Part shown: positions 49,460 to 57,804 of the stretch, in pieces
Layout of the letters: each line of letters opens with the position of its first letter
How positions within the stretch are numbered: the stretch's first letter is position 1
Assembly: GCF_937920395.1 (NCBI RefSeq)
Contig: NZ_CALEVF010000038.1
Location: 26,842 to 90,841, forward strand
Length of the DNA stretch: 64,000 nt
Origin: an uncultured Clostridium sp.
Lineage (GTDB): Bacteria > Bacillota > Clostridia > Clostridiales > Clostridiaceae
Direction: 5' to 3'
The notes under the pieces: generated by a model
Seen by the model: only the letters and a program-made list of their open reading frames with translations
Database searches by the model: none
What the model was told of the DNA's origin: nothing
Position numbers and translations under genes: made by a program

Positions 49460-50325
49460 ATGGTATATTAAATGTATTTAAACCTACAGGAATTACTTCT
49501 TTTGATGTAGTGCGTTTAATAAGAAAAATCAGTAATGTAAAAAAAGTAGGCCACGCTGGCACTCTAGACCCTGAAGCTAGCGGGGTCTTACCCGTTTGTA
49601 TAGGAAAAGCAACAAAGGCTATAGACTATATAATGGGAGACTTTAAAATTTATGAAACTGAATTAAAATTGGGCGTTATTACAGATACTTATGATAGAGA
49701 AGGAAAAATTCTAAAAGAAAGTGAAGTTAATTCAAGTATAGATGAAATTACTGCAGCTATTAATTCGTTTATTGGAGAAATAAAGCAAGTTCCACCTATG
49801 TACTCCGCTCTGAAGGTTAATGGAAAAAAACTTTATGAGTTAGCGAGGGCTGGAATAGAAATAGAGAGGCAGCCAAGACCTATAACAATTTATGACATAA
49901 ATATTACTGATATTAAATTACCATATATAAACTTTAGAGTAAAGTGCTCTAAAGGTACGTACATTAGAAGTTTATGTTATGATATTGGTGAAAAATTACA
50001 ATGTGGTGGAATGATGTGGAATCTACAAAGAACAGCTACAGGTCAATTTCATATTGAGAATGCTATAAATGTTAATGAGTTAAATGAAGAGAATATAAAT
50101 CAATATATTATGCCCATAGAAACTATTTTTAGTGCAAATGCTAAAATTACCATTGATGATAGATTTGTTAAGTTTTTATTAAATGGTGTCATTGTAAAAG
50201 ATAAGGCACTAACTTGTGAATTTGAATCAGGCATTATGTATAGCATATATAATAATAATAATGATTTTATTGGAATTGCTGATAAAAGTGATGATGGTGT
50301 TAGGTTAATAAAATCATTTATATAG
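49456..50325 (+). CDS. truB: tRNA pseudouridine(55) synthase
   Basis: TruB isomerises U55 in the T-loop of tRNAs. The 289-residue product begins NGILNVFKPTGITSFDVV and has the catalytic motif GHAGTLDPEASGVLPV with Asp38, then YSALKVNGKKLYELAR. Its ATG overlaps the nrnA stop. There is no strong ribosome site, so coupling is likely. ribF follows 12 bases later. Confidence 0.97.
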   Translation: MNGILNVFKPTGITSFDVVRLIRKISNVKKVGHAGTLDPEASGVLPVCIGKATKAIDYIMGDFKIYETELKLGVITDTYDREGKILKESEVNSSIDEITAAINSFIGEIKQVPPMYSALKVNGKKLYELARAGIEIERQPRPITIYDINITDIKLPYINFRVKCSKGTYIRSLCYDIGEKLQCGGMMWNLQRTATGQFHIENAINVNELNEENINQYIMPIETIFSANAKITIDDRFVKFLLNGVIVKDKALTCEFESGIMYSIYNNNNDFIGIADKSDDGVRLIKSFI

Positions 50326-50337
50326 GAGTATATTAAA

Positions 50338-51258
50338 ATGTTAATTATAGAAGATAATTTTAAGACTAAGTTAAAATATCAAACGTTTATTGCACTTGGA
50401 AGTTTTGATGGACTACATTTAGGTCATATGCACCTTATAAATAAAACAGTAGAATTGTCAAAAGCGAATAATGCTAAAAGTATGATATGCACTTTTAAAA
50501 ATCATCCATTGTCGGTCATTAATAAAGAAATTTGTCCAAAGCTTATAATGGATAACGATACTAAGATAAAATTACTGGAAAACACAGGTATAGATATAGT
50601 TAATTTAGCTAATTTTGATAAAGATTTTATGAAGATAACCCCTGAAGAATTTATAAGAAATATGGTTAAATGTTATAATGCCAAGGGAATAATTGTTGGT
50701 TTTAATTATAGGTTTGGTTATAAAAATTTAGGGGATGTAGAAATGCTTAAGACATATAGTACAATACTTGGATATAAACTATATGTTTGTGATGCAATTA
50801 GTGTCAATGATGAAATTGTAAGCAGCTCAAGAATTCGTCATCTAATTGCTGAGGGTAATATTGTTAAAGCAAATGAACTTTTAGGACGTCCACACACTAT
50901 TATTGGAAAAGTGATTACAGGTAAACAACTAGGTAGAACTATTGGTTTTCCAACTGTAAATTTAAATTATAATAAGGAATATATTCTTCCAAAGGGAGGA
51001 GTGTACTATACTATAATTGAGTATGATAATTACCTTTATAAAGCTATAACTAACATAGGGTATAATCCTACAGTAGAAGGTAATAAATTATCAGTAGAAA
51101 CGCATATTTTGGATTTTAACAAGCAAATTTATGGTGAGGTAGTTAAAATAAACTTTATAAACAGAATAAGAGATGAAGTTAAATTTAATACTATAGATGA
51201 ATTAAAACAGCAACTTGAAAAAGATAGTGAGTATGCTTATAATCAAAAAATAGAATAA
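50338..51258 (+). CDS. ribF: bifunctional riboflavin kinase / FAD synthetase
   Basis: RibF makes FMN and then FAD. The 306-residue product has an N-terminal adenylyltransferase with GSFDGLHLGH at residues 21-30 and SSSRIRHLI, and a C-terminal riboflavin kinase with GRTIGFPTVNL and a YNPTV motif. ATAGGAG precedes the ATG. It closes the rimP-to-ribF operon; rpsO next has its own promoter. No FMN riboswitch is visible. Confidence 0.97.
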   Translation: MLIIEDNFKTKLKYQTFIALGSFDGLHLGHMHLINKTVELSKANNAKSMICTFKNHPLSVINKEICPKLIMDNDTKIKLLENTGIDIVNLANFDKDFMKITPEEFIRNMVKCYNAKGIIVGFNYRFGYKNLGDVEMLKTYSTILGYKLYVCDAISVNDEIVSSSRIRHLIAEGNIVKANELLGRPHTIIGKVITGKQLGRTIGFPTVNLNYNKEYILPKGGVYYTIIEYDNYLYKAITNIGYNPTVEGNKLSVETHILDFNKQIYGEVVKINFINRIRDEVKFNTIDELKQQLEKDSEYAYNQKIE

Positions 51259-51282
51259 TAAGTGTAAAGATGTAAAAATCAA

Positions 51283-51311
51283 TTTACAATTTAATCTTAG
51301 TTTGTTATAAT
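51283..51311 (+). promoter_or_regulatory. sigma-A promoter for rpsO
   Basis: TTTACA, 17-base spacer, TATAAT. It implies a leader of about 75 bases. Confidence 0.7.
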
Positions 51312-51317
51312 TGATTT

Positions 51318-51392
51318 GAACCTTATGCTAAGTTAGCCGATTCACCAACGGTGTACTTGGAATATGGGGATTTTATTCGGAGGTGTTGTAAA
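51318..51392 (+). promoter_or_regulatory. probable S15 autoregulatory leader
   Basis: The leader contains two small hairpins, GCTA-AGT-TAGC (51327-51337) and CACC-AAC-GGTG (51343-51353), ahead of the ribosome site. S15 represses its own mRNA through leader RNA in several bacteria; that function here is inferred from position. Confidence 0.5.
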
Positions 51393-51656
51393 ATGACAAA
51401 GACTACAAAACAAGAAATAATGGTAAAACATGCAAGACATGAAGGAGATACCGGTTCTCCAGAAGTACAAATTGCACTTTTAACTGAAAGAATTACAGAG
51501 TTAAATGAGCATTTAAAAGTTCATAAAAAAGATAACCATTCAAGAAGAGGTCTATTAATGATGGTTGGTCAAAGAAAAGGTATGTTAGGTTACTTAAAGA
51601 ACAAAGATATTGAAAGATATCGTGCAATTCTAGCAGAACTCGGACTAAGAAAATAA
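51393..51656 (+). CDS. rpsO: 30S ribosomal protein S15
   Basis: S15 is a primary 16S-binding protein. The 87-residue product has [19 protein letters not shown] and [18 protein letters not shown], the S15 signatures. ATG 51393 follows CGGAGGTG; an in-frame ATG-like extension back to 51351 falls within the structured leader. It has its own promoter and terminator. pnp follows, the widely conserved order. Confidence 0.98.
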   Translation: MTKTTKQEIMVKHARHEGDTGSPEVQIALLTERITELNEHLKVHKKDNHSRRGLLMMVGQRKGMLGYLKNKDIERYRAILAELGLRK

Positions 51657-51660
51657 TTCG

Positions 51661-51686
51661 GAGCGGCTTAGCCGCTCTATTATTTT
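51661..51686 (+). terminator. intrinsic terminator after rpsO
   Basis: GAGCGGC, TTA loop, GCCGCTC, then TATTATTTT. GC-rich for this genome. Confidence 0.85.
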
Positions 51687-51730
51687 AGGTTAGGGCAAAA
51701 TATATACGATTAGCTACTAATATTCATATG

Positions 51731-51758
51731 AACATTAGTAATTCAAACATTAGTAATT
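51731..51758 (+). repeat. 13-base near-tandem direct repeat in the pnp leader
   Basis: AACATTAGTAATT occurs at 51731-51743 and again at 51746-51758, a 15-base period. It lies 22 bases before the pnp ATG. A TACTAAT upstream can also pair with ATTAGTA in the repeats. Confidence 0.6.
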
Positions 51759-51780
51759 TAAATTGAGGGGAGGCAAATAT

Positions 51781-53907
51781 ATGATTCATACTATAGAAAC
51801 TACAGTAGCAGGTAGAAAACTTAAAGTTGAATATGGTAAGGTTGGAATGTTATCAGACTGTGCAATTTTTATGAGTTATGGTGAAACAGTAGTTTTAGTT
51901 AATACAAATGCTTCAGAAAAACCTAGGGATGGTATAGATTTTTTTCCATTAAGTGTAGAATATGAAGAAAAACTTTATGCTGTTGGTAAAATTCCAGGTG
52001 GCTTTATAAAAAGAGAAGCAAGACCATCAGAAAGAGCAATTTTGACTGCAAGAGGTATAGATAGGCCTCTAAGACCATTATTTCCTAAAGGCTACAAAAA
52101 TGATGTTCAAATTGTTTGTACAGTACTATCAGTTGAACAAGATAATTCACCTGAAATACTTGCTATGAATGGAGCGTCACTCGCATTATGTCTATCAAGC
52201 ATACCTTTTACTGATGCTGTTGCTACAGTTTCAGTTGGTCTAGTTGATGATAAATTCATATTAAGCCCAACAGTAGAGGAGAGAAAGGCAAGCTCAATGA
52301 AACTTACTGTTTGTGCAACAAAAGATAATGTAACGATGATAGAGGCCAGTGGAGATGAAATTGCAGAAGATATTATGATAGATGCAATCGACTTTGCTTT
52401 TGAAGCATGTAAAAAAATAGTAGCATTTCAAGAAGAAGCTGTGGCTAAATTTGGCAAGAAAAAAAATATGCCTGAGTTTAAGAAAATAGATGAAACTCTT
52501 GAAAGTGAAGTTAGAAAATTCTCATTTGACATGGTGAAGACAGCAATGTACATAATGGATAAAGATGAGAGAAATGTAATGGTTGATCAAATAAAAGCAA
52601 AGATTAGCGCTGAATTTGATGAAAAGTATGCTGACAAAAAATCAGATATAGGTGAAATTTTTTATGGTATCCAAAAAGAGATAGTTAGAAATATGATGCT
52701 AAATGAAAATAGAAGGCCTGATGGAAGAGCTTTTGATGAAGTAAGACCAATAAGTTGTGAGGTAGGAATACTACCAAGAACTCATGGTACAAGTCTTTTT
52801 ACAAGAGGACTTACTCAGGTTATGTCAGTTGCAACACTTGGAGCATTAAAGGAAGCACAGATATTAGATGGAATAAGTGATGAGGATACTAAAAGATATA
52901 TGCATCATTATAATTTTCCAGCTTATAGCGTAGGAGAAACTAAACCAATGCGTGGACCTGGAAGAAGAGAAATTGGACATGGTGCCTTAGCAGAAAAAGC
53001 AGTAGAACCACTTTTACCATCTGTAGAAGATTTTCCATATGCAATTCGTGTGGTATCAGAAGTATTAAGTTCTAATGGTTCAACATCTCAAGCAAGTGTG
53101 AGTGCAAGTATTTTGGCACTATTAGATGCTGGAGTTCCAATTAAGAGACCTGCAGCAGGAATTGCAATGGGACTAATTACAAATGATGATTTATCTAAAG
53201 AAAAAATTATAACTGATATTCAAGGTATAGAAGATTTCTTTGGAGATATGGATTTTAAAGTAGCTGGAACTGTTAATGGTATTACAGCTATACAAGTTGA
53301 TACAAAACTTCATGGGTTATCTAATTATTGCATTAAAACTGCAATTATAAACGCAAAAAAAGCTAGACTTCATATAATTGGAAAAATGAATGAATGTATA
53401 GCAGCTCCAAGAACTGAAATGTCAAAATATGCTCCTAGAATGTATGTATTAAATGTTGCACCTGACAAGATTAGGGATGTAATAGGTAAAGGTGGAGCAA
53501 CTATAAAGAAAATAATAGCAGAAACTGGTGTTAAAATAGATACTAGTGATGATGGAAAAATTGTAATTATGTCTAACGATAGCGTGAGTGCAAATAAAGC
53601 AGTCAAAATAGTTGAACAGTTAACTAAATCCGTTAAAGTTGGAGAAATATATTTAGGAAAAGTAACAAAAATCGCTGCTTTTGGAGCATTTGTTGAAATT
53701 TTACCTAATAAAGAAGGTTTAGTGCATATTTCTAAACTTGATTTTGAAAGAGTTAACAAAGTAGAAGATATTGTATCTGTTGGCGATGAAATATTAGTAA
53801 AAGTAATGGAAATAGACAATCAAGGAAGAGTAAATCTTTCGAGAAAAGACGCTATGAAAGATAGTGAAAATGAAAAAAAAGAGAACGAAAAAAAATTGAA
53901 TGAATAA
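51781..53907 (+). CDS. pnp: polyribonucleotide nucleotidyltransferase (PNPase)
   Basis: PNPase degrades RNA from the 3' end using phosphate. The 708-residue product has two RNase PH domains (first about 1-140; second about 310-540 with [14 protein letters not shown]), a KH domain ([15 protein letters not shown]) and an S1 domain ([19 protein letters not shown]). A short Lys/Glu/Asn-rich tail follows. ATG 51781 follows GGGGAGG; the frame extends to 51763, inside the site. It begins after a terminator, so it needs its own promoter, which I could not place. Confidence 0.97.
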   Translation: MIHTIETTVAGRKLKVEYGKVGMLSDCAIFMSYGETVVLVNTNASEKPRDGIDFFPLSVEYEEKLYAVGKIPGGFIKREARPSERAILTARGIDRPLRPLFPKGYKNDVQIVCTVLSVEQDNSPEILAMNGASLALCLSSIPFTDAVATVSVGLVDDKFILSPTVEERKASSMKLTVCATKDNVTMIEASGDEIAEDIMIDAIDFAFEACKKIVAFQEEAVAKFGKKKNMPEFKKIDETLESEVRKFSFDMVKTAMYIMDKDERNVMVDQIKAKISAEFDEKYADKKSDIGEIFYGIQKEIVRNMMLNENRRPDGRAFDEVRPISCEVGILPRTHGTSLFTRGLTQVMSVATLGALKEAQILDGISDEDTKRYMHHYNFPAYSVGETKPMRGPGRREIGHGALAEKAVEPLLPSVEDFPYAIRVVSEVLSSNGSTSQASVSASILALLDAGVPIKRPAAGIAMGLITNDDLSKEKIITDIQGIEDFFGDMDFKVAGTVNGITAIQVDTKLHGLSNYCIKTAIINAKKARLHIIGKMNECIAAPRTEMSKYAPRMYVLNVAPDKIRDVIGKGGATIKKIIAETGVKIDTSDDGKIVIMSNDSVSANKAVKIVEQLTKSVKVGEIYLGKVTKIAAFGAFVEILPNKEGLVHISKLDFERVNKVEDIVSVGDEILVKVMEIDNQGRVNLSRKDAMKDSENEKKENEKKLNE

Positions 53908-53913
53908 TAATAG

Positions 53914-53940
53914 AGGGGCTTAGGTGCCTTTTTATTTTTT
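53914..53940 (+). terminator. terminator after pnp
   Basis: A short stem with a GGC/GCC core (AGGGGC with GCCTTT, two G-T pairs) leads into TTTTATTTTTTTT. The stem is weak but the T tract is strong. Confidence 0.6.
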
Positions 53941-54002
53941 TTAAATAAAAAAATGCTAATATGCACATAGTAAATATAAAATCTCATTAAGGAGAGGCGC
54001 AT

Positions 54003-55277
54003 ATGTATAAGTTAATTAAGTTAGACAATGGTTTAAGAATTGCAGTTGAAGATATTGAATATGTGAATTCTGTAAGTGTAGGTCTTTGGGTGGAAAATGG
54101 GTCTAGAAATGAAAATGAAGTTAACAGTGGTATATCACATTTCATAGAGCATATGCTTTTTAAAGGAACGAAGGATAGGACTGCAAAACAAATTGCTGAA
54201 GCTATTGAGGATGTTGGTGGTCAGATAAATGCGTTTACGAGCAGAGAAGCTACTTGCTTTTATATAAAGGCATTAGACACTCACTTGGATTTATCACTTG
54301 ATATTATTTCAGATATGTTATTTAACAGCACTTTTTGTGATGAGGATATAGAAAAGGAAAAAGGTGTAATTGTTGAGGAAATAAATATGAGCGAGGATTC
54401 ACCAGAAGATGTTTTAGCTGATCTGCACACAAAAGCTATTTGGGAATCAGATTCTATTTCGCTACCAATTTTAGGTACAATGGATACTGTAAATTCATTT
54501 AATAGACAAATGATAGTAGATTATATAGATTCATATTATATACCAGAAAATTCTGTTATATCTATTTCAGGTAAATTTGATATGCAAAATATAGAGAAGC
54601 TTGTTCAAAAATATTTTGGTAAGTGGCGTTGTAAGAATAAACAGATTACTAAATATAGCAGCCCTAAAATATTTAATAATCATTACTTTAGAAAAAAAGA
54701 AATTGAACAGCTTCATATAAGTTTAGGGATTCCAGGGGTAGGCCTTGGGGACGATGATATTTACACACTAATATTGTTAAGCAATATACTTGGTGGTGGA
54801 GCGTCTTCATTATTATTCCAAAAGGTACGTGAAGAATTGGGTGTATGTTATTCTGTTTATTGTTATATATCAGCATTTAAAAATACAGGAGTTGTAAGCA
54901 TTTATGCTGGACTTAATCCTAAATATGCACTAGTTGCTATTGATGTAATAAAAGAAGAAGTTAGTAAATTTGCGAAACTAGGGATAACCAACGAAAAATT
55001 AAATAAAGCGAAGGAACAATTAAAGGGTAGTTATATTTTAGGTCTTGAAAGCACAAGTAGTAGAATGTTTAGCAATGGAAAATCTGCTTTGTTTATGGAT
55101 AAAATAAATACGCCTGAAGAAATATTACAAAAGATAGATGAAATTGATATGATGAGAGTAAATGTTGTAATGGAAAAGACATTTAAAATTGGTATAATAA
55201 ATTCGGCATACGTAGGAAGAAAAAATGAAATGCTCAAAAATATTTTTAATGGTAAGGTTATTTCCATGGATAAGTAA
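54003..55277 (+). CDS. M16 family zinc peptidase (PepR/YmxG/MlpA type)
   Basis: M16 peptidases cut short peptides; the Bacillus counterpart YmxG/MlpA is linked to processing and regulation. The 424-residue product has the inverted zinc motif HFIEH (His46, Glu49, His50) followed by a catalytic-region Glu downstream, then an inactive-type second half with GGGASSLLFQKVREELG. AAGGAGAGG precedes the ATG. It sits between pnp and ymxH, as in Bacillus pnp-ylxY-mlpA-ymxH, but the polysaccharide deacetylase gene ylxY is missing. Confidence 0.92.
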   Translation: MYKLIKLDNGLRIAVEDIEYVNSVSVGLWVENGSRNENEVNSGISHFIEHMLFKGTKDRTAKQIAEAIEDVGGQINAFTSREATCFYIKALDTHLDLSLDIISDMLFNSTFCDEDIEKEKGVIVEEINMSEDSPEDVLADLHTKAIWESDSISLPILGTMDTVNSFNRQMIVDYIDSYYIPENSVISISGKFDMQNIEKLVQKYFGKWRCKNKQITKYSSPKIFNNHYFRKKEIEQLHISLGIPGVGLGDDDIYTLILLSNILGGGASSLLFQKVREELGVCYSVYCYISAFKNTGVVSIYAGLNPKYALVAIDVIKEEVSKFAKLGITNEKLNKAKEQLKGSYILGLESTSSRMFSNGKSALFMDKINTPEEILQKIDEIDMMRVNVVMEKTFKIGIINSAYVGRKNEMLKNIFNGKVISMDK

Positions 55278-55307
55278 AGTTTCAATATAAATAGGAAAAT
55301 CATGCAT

Positions 55308-55355
55308 ATCTCCTTAATATAATTCATAATATGTTATGAGAATTGTTAAGGAGAT
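55308..55355 (+). promoter_or_regulatory. hairpin that buries the ymxH ribosome binding site
   Basis: ATCTCCTTAA (55308-55317) is the exact complement of TTAAGGAGAT (55346-55355), which contains the AAGGAG site of ymxH. The inner part pairs further: AATTCATAA with TTATG-AG-AATT, with a TATG loop and a 2-base bulge. The start ATG lies 6 bases beyond. Such a fold would limit translation until opened by temperature, a factor or a coupled ribosome. Confidence 0.65.
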
Positions 55356-55361
55356 GTTTAG

Positions 55362-55637
55362 ATGGAAGATAATATAAAGTTGTATAGTGAAATGGAAAGA
55401 TATGAAATCATAAATATTAATGATGGTGATAAATATAGTAATTTAGGTAGCAATGATGTGGTTATTGATGAGAATGGCCTATTAAAGTTTTTGATTATAA
55501 ATGATGGCAACTCTAAATTTAGTTTTTTTCGCAATAACGATATTATTGAAGTACCATGGGAATATGTTAAAAAAATTGGATCTAGAACTATAATAATTGA
55601 TGTTGATAATGAATTATTAAAAAAATCTCATATTTAA
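55362..55637 (+). CDS. ymxH: YlmC/YmxH family PRC-barrel protein
   Basis: YlmC/YmxH proteins are small PRC-barrel proteins common in spore formers; their function is not known, though they are often listed as sporulation-associated. The 91-residue product is a run of beta strands: EIININDGDKYSNLGSNDVVID, then LKFLIIND, FFRNNDIIEVPWEYVKKIG and RTIIIDV. The ATG is 8 bases after AAGGAG, which is inside a stable hairpin. dapG follows 45 bases later. Confidence 0.88.
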   Translation: MEDNIKLYSEMERYEIININDGDKYSNLGSNDVVIDENGLLKFLIINDGNSKFSFFRNNDIIEVPWEYVKKIGSRTIIIDVDNELLKKSHI

Positions 55638-55682
55638 TGACATTTCAGCTTAGAATAAGATGATTAACTTTGGAGGTCAGAG

Positions 55683-56870
55683 ATGAAGATATTAGTTCAA
55701 AAGTTTGGAGGAACATCTGTTTCAACTAAGGAAAAGAGAAAACTTGTGGTAAGCAAAATAATAAATGCAAAAGCTAAGGGATATTTTCCAGTGGTAGTAG
55801 TATCTGCTATGGGTAGGAAAGGTGAACCTTATGCTACTGATACACTTTTGTCACAAATAGATGATGATTTTAAAGAATCAAATCCATTAGCAATAGATTT
55901 GCTAATGAGTTGTGGTGAAACTATAAGTACTGTAATAATGTGTAATGAATTAAACATTAATAAAATTGATGCCTTGCCTTTAACAGGGGGACAAGCAGGT
56001 ATAATTACAGACAGTAATTATACAAATGCTGCGATACTTAATGTAGATACTAAAAGGATATTAAGTATTCTGAAAAATGGAAAGGTTCCTGTAATTGCTG
56101 GATTTCAAGGTATGGATGACAAAGGGTATATTACGACCATTGGTAGAGGTGGGAGTGATGTAACGGCTGCACTACTTGGTTCAGCACTTAATGCAGTAGA
56201 AGTGCAAATATACACTGATGTAGATGGAATTATGACGGCAGATCCAAGGATAGTTTCTGATGCAACGTTGATAAAAAAAATAAGTTATGATGAAATATTT
56301 CAATTCGCAGATCAAGGAGCAAAGGTTATACACCCAAGAGCAGTTGAGATATGTAGAAAAAATAATATACCGCTTGTAATTAAAAACACTATGAATGAAT
56401 GCCCAGGAACAGTAATTTCAAATTTTGAAAGTGAAGTTGATAATATAATTACAGGAATTACATATATGAGTAATAGAGTTCAAATAAAAGTAACTAAAAA
56501 TTTAGCTTGTAGATATGATGATCTTTTTGATATTTTAGCTGAAAACTTTATAAGTATAGATCTTATAAATGTTTTTCCTAAAGAAAAAATATTCACTATT
56601 GATGAAAAAGATTTTAATAAATTTATTGATTTAATAAAAGAACTTAATATATCTTATTCATTTGTTAAGGATTGTAGTAAACTTGCAATTATTGGCTCTA
56701 AAATGAAGGGAATACCTGGCGTTATGGCAAGAATACTTAAGGCATTAACAAAACAAAAAATTGAAGTATTACAAACAGCAGATTCTCATATGACAATATG
56801 GTGCCTTGTTGAGACAAAGGATGCTCAAAAAGCTATTATATCACTGCACAAAGAATTTAAATTAGGTTAA
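55683..56870 (+). CDS. dapG: aspartate kinase (DapG type)
   Basis: Aspartate kinase phosphorylates aspartate, starting lysine, diaminopimelate, methionine and threonine synthesis. The 395-residue product has KFGGTSV near the start, SCGETISTV, the catalytic GRGGSDVTAALLG and two C-terminal ACT domains (about 255-395). The second includes IGSKMKGIPGVMARIL. In Bacillus DapG is the diaminopimelate-controlled enzyme near spoVF genes; those are not in this window. GGAGGT precedes the ATG. Confidence 0.95.
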   Translation: MKILVQKFGGTSVSTKEKRKLVVSKIINAKAKGYFPVVVVSAMGRKGEPYATDTLLSQIDDDFKESNPLAIDLLMSCGETISTVIMCNELNINKIDALPLTGGQAGIITDSNYTNAAILNVDTKRILSILKNGKVPVIAGFQGMDDKGYITTIGRGGSDVTAALLGSALNAVEVQIYTDVDGIMTADPRIVSDATLIKKISYDEIFQFADQGAKVIHPRAVEICRKNNIPLVIKNTMNECPGTVISNFESEVDNIITGITYMSNRVQIKVTKNLACRYDDLFDILAENFISIDLINVFPKEKIFTIDEKDFNKFIDLIKELNISYSFVKDCSKLAIIGSKMKGIPGVMARILKALTKQKIEVLQTADSHMTIWCLVETKDAQKAIISLHKEFKLG

Positions 56871-56923
56871 ATGTATATAGTTTCTCTTAATGCACAAAAT
56901 AAGGTGGATTAGGAGGAATGTAA

Positions 56924-57607
56924 ATGTTAAAAACTCAAAATAATACTGAAGACAAGGATAATGATCAGGTAGAAAACATTAAAGAACTTGGAACAACTAA
57001 TGTTGCAACTCAAGATGATAGAATTCAAGTTTTACCAATAATTGGTCAAATAGAAGGACATATGATGTTATCCCCCCAAACAAAGGCTACTAAGTATGAA
57101 CATGTTATTCCAGAGCTCATTGCTATGGAGAGGGATGAAAAAGTAAAAGGTATCCTTATAGTCCTAAATACTGTAGGAGGAGATGTGGAAGCGGGGCTTG
57201 CAATAGCGGAGATGATTCGCAGTGTAAGTAAGCCTACGGTATCACTTGTAGTCGGTGGAGGGCATTCAATAGGTATACCACTAGCAACAGCTGCCGAGTA
57301 TTCATTTATTTCTCCATCTGCGACTATGATAATTCATCCTATACGAATGAATGGTTTAATAATAGGAGTACCTCAAACATTTGAGTATTTTAATAAAATG
57401 CAAGAGAGAATCACAGAATTTATTATTAGAACCTCAAAAATTGATAAGGAAACAGTAAACAGATTAATGCTTCAAACTGATGAACTTCTAAATGATATGG
57501 GTACTATACTCATTGGAAAACAAGCAGTAGATAATGGATTAATAGATGAAGTTGGGGGAATAAGTGAGGCTTTAACAAAATTAAATGAAATGATAGATAA
57601 AGTGTAA
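56924..57607 (+). CDS. tepA: ClpP/TepA-like serine protease
   Basis: The TepA/YmfB family is a ClpP-like group, once named translocation-enhancing protein; its substrates are not settled. The 227-residue product has LNTVGGDVEAGLAIAEMI, the nucleophile Ser115 in GGGHSIG and the likely His138 in MIIHPIRMNG. The N-terminus (about 1-30) is polar and low-complexity. AGGAGG precedes the ATG. It lies just before ftsK/spoIIIE, the common order. Confidence 0.93.
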   Translation: MLKTQNNTEDKDNDQVENIKELGTTNVATQDDRIQVLPIIGQIEGHMMLSPQTKATKYEHVIPELIAMERDEKVKGILIVLNTVGGDVEAGLAIAEMIRSVSKPTVSLVVGGGHSIGIPLATAAEYSFISPSATMIIHPIRMNGLIIGVPQTFEYFNKMQERITEFIIRTSKIDKETVNRLMLQTDELLNDMGTILIGKQAVDNGLIDEVGGISEALTKLNEMIDKV

Positions 57608-57653
57608 AAATAGATATAAATAGGTCTAATTGACCTATTTATATCTATTTTAT
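57608..57653 (+). terminator. long hairpin terminator after tepA
   Basis: A 19-bp perfect stem (57608-57626 and 57632-57650, 5-base loop) begins 1 base after the stop. The right arm is U-rich. Confidence 0.65.
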
Positions 57654-57750
57654 TGAGTATTGACTATAACTTATAGAATCTAATGGTAATTTATCTAGAA
57701 TTAGTTTAGAATACATTTATAAATCTATTTAAAGTTAAAGGGGATTTATA

Positions 57751-57804
57751 ATGTTTGTAGAAATTATAAGAATAGAACTAATAAAAATTGAGGTGATACT
57801 TTGA
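57751..57804 (+). CDS. 17-codon upstream ORF overlapping ftsK start
   Basis: ATG 57751 follows a good ribosome site (AAAGGGG, 7-base spacing) and the frame ends in TGA at 57802-57804. The TTG start of ftsK is at 57801, so stop and start overlap (TTGA). The peptide is MFVEIIRIELIKIEVIL, hydrophobic and basic/acidic mixed, with no known family. It could couple ftsK translation or act as a leader peptide. Confidence 0.5.
   Translation: MFVEIIRIELIKIEVIL

Noticed and set aside
55278..55360. Intrinsic terminator after the M16 peptidase gene
   Set aside because: The hairpin there has no T tract and its right arm is the ymxH ribosome site, so translational control fits better.
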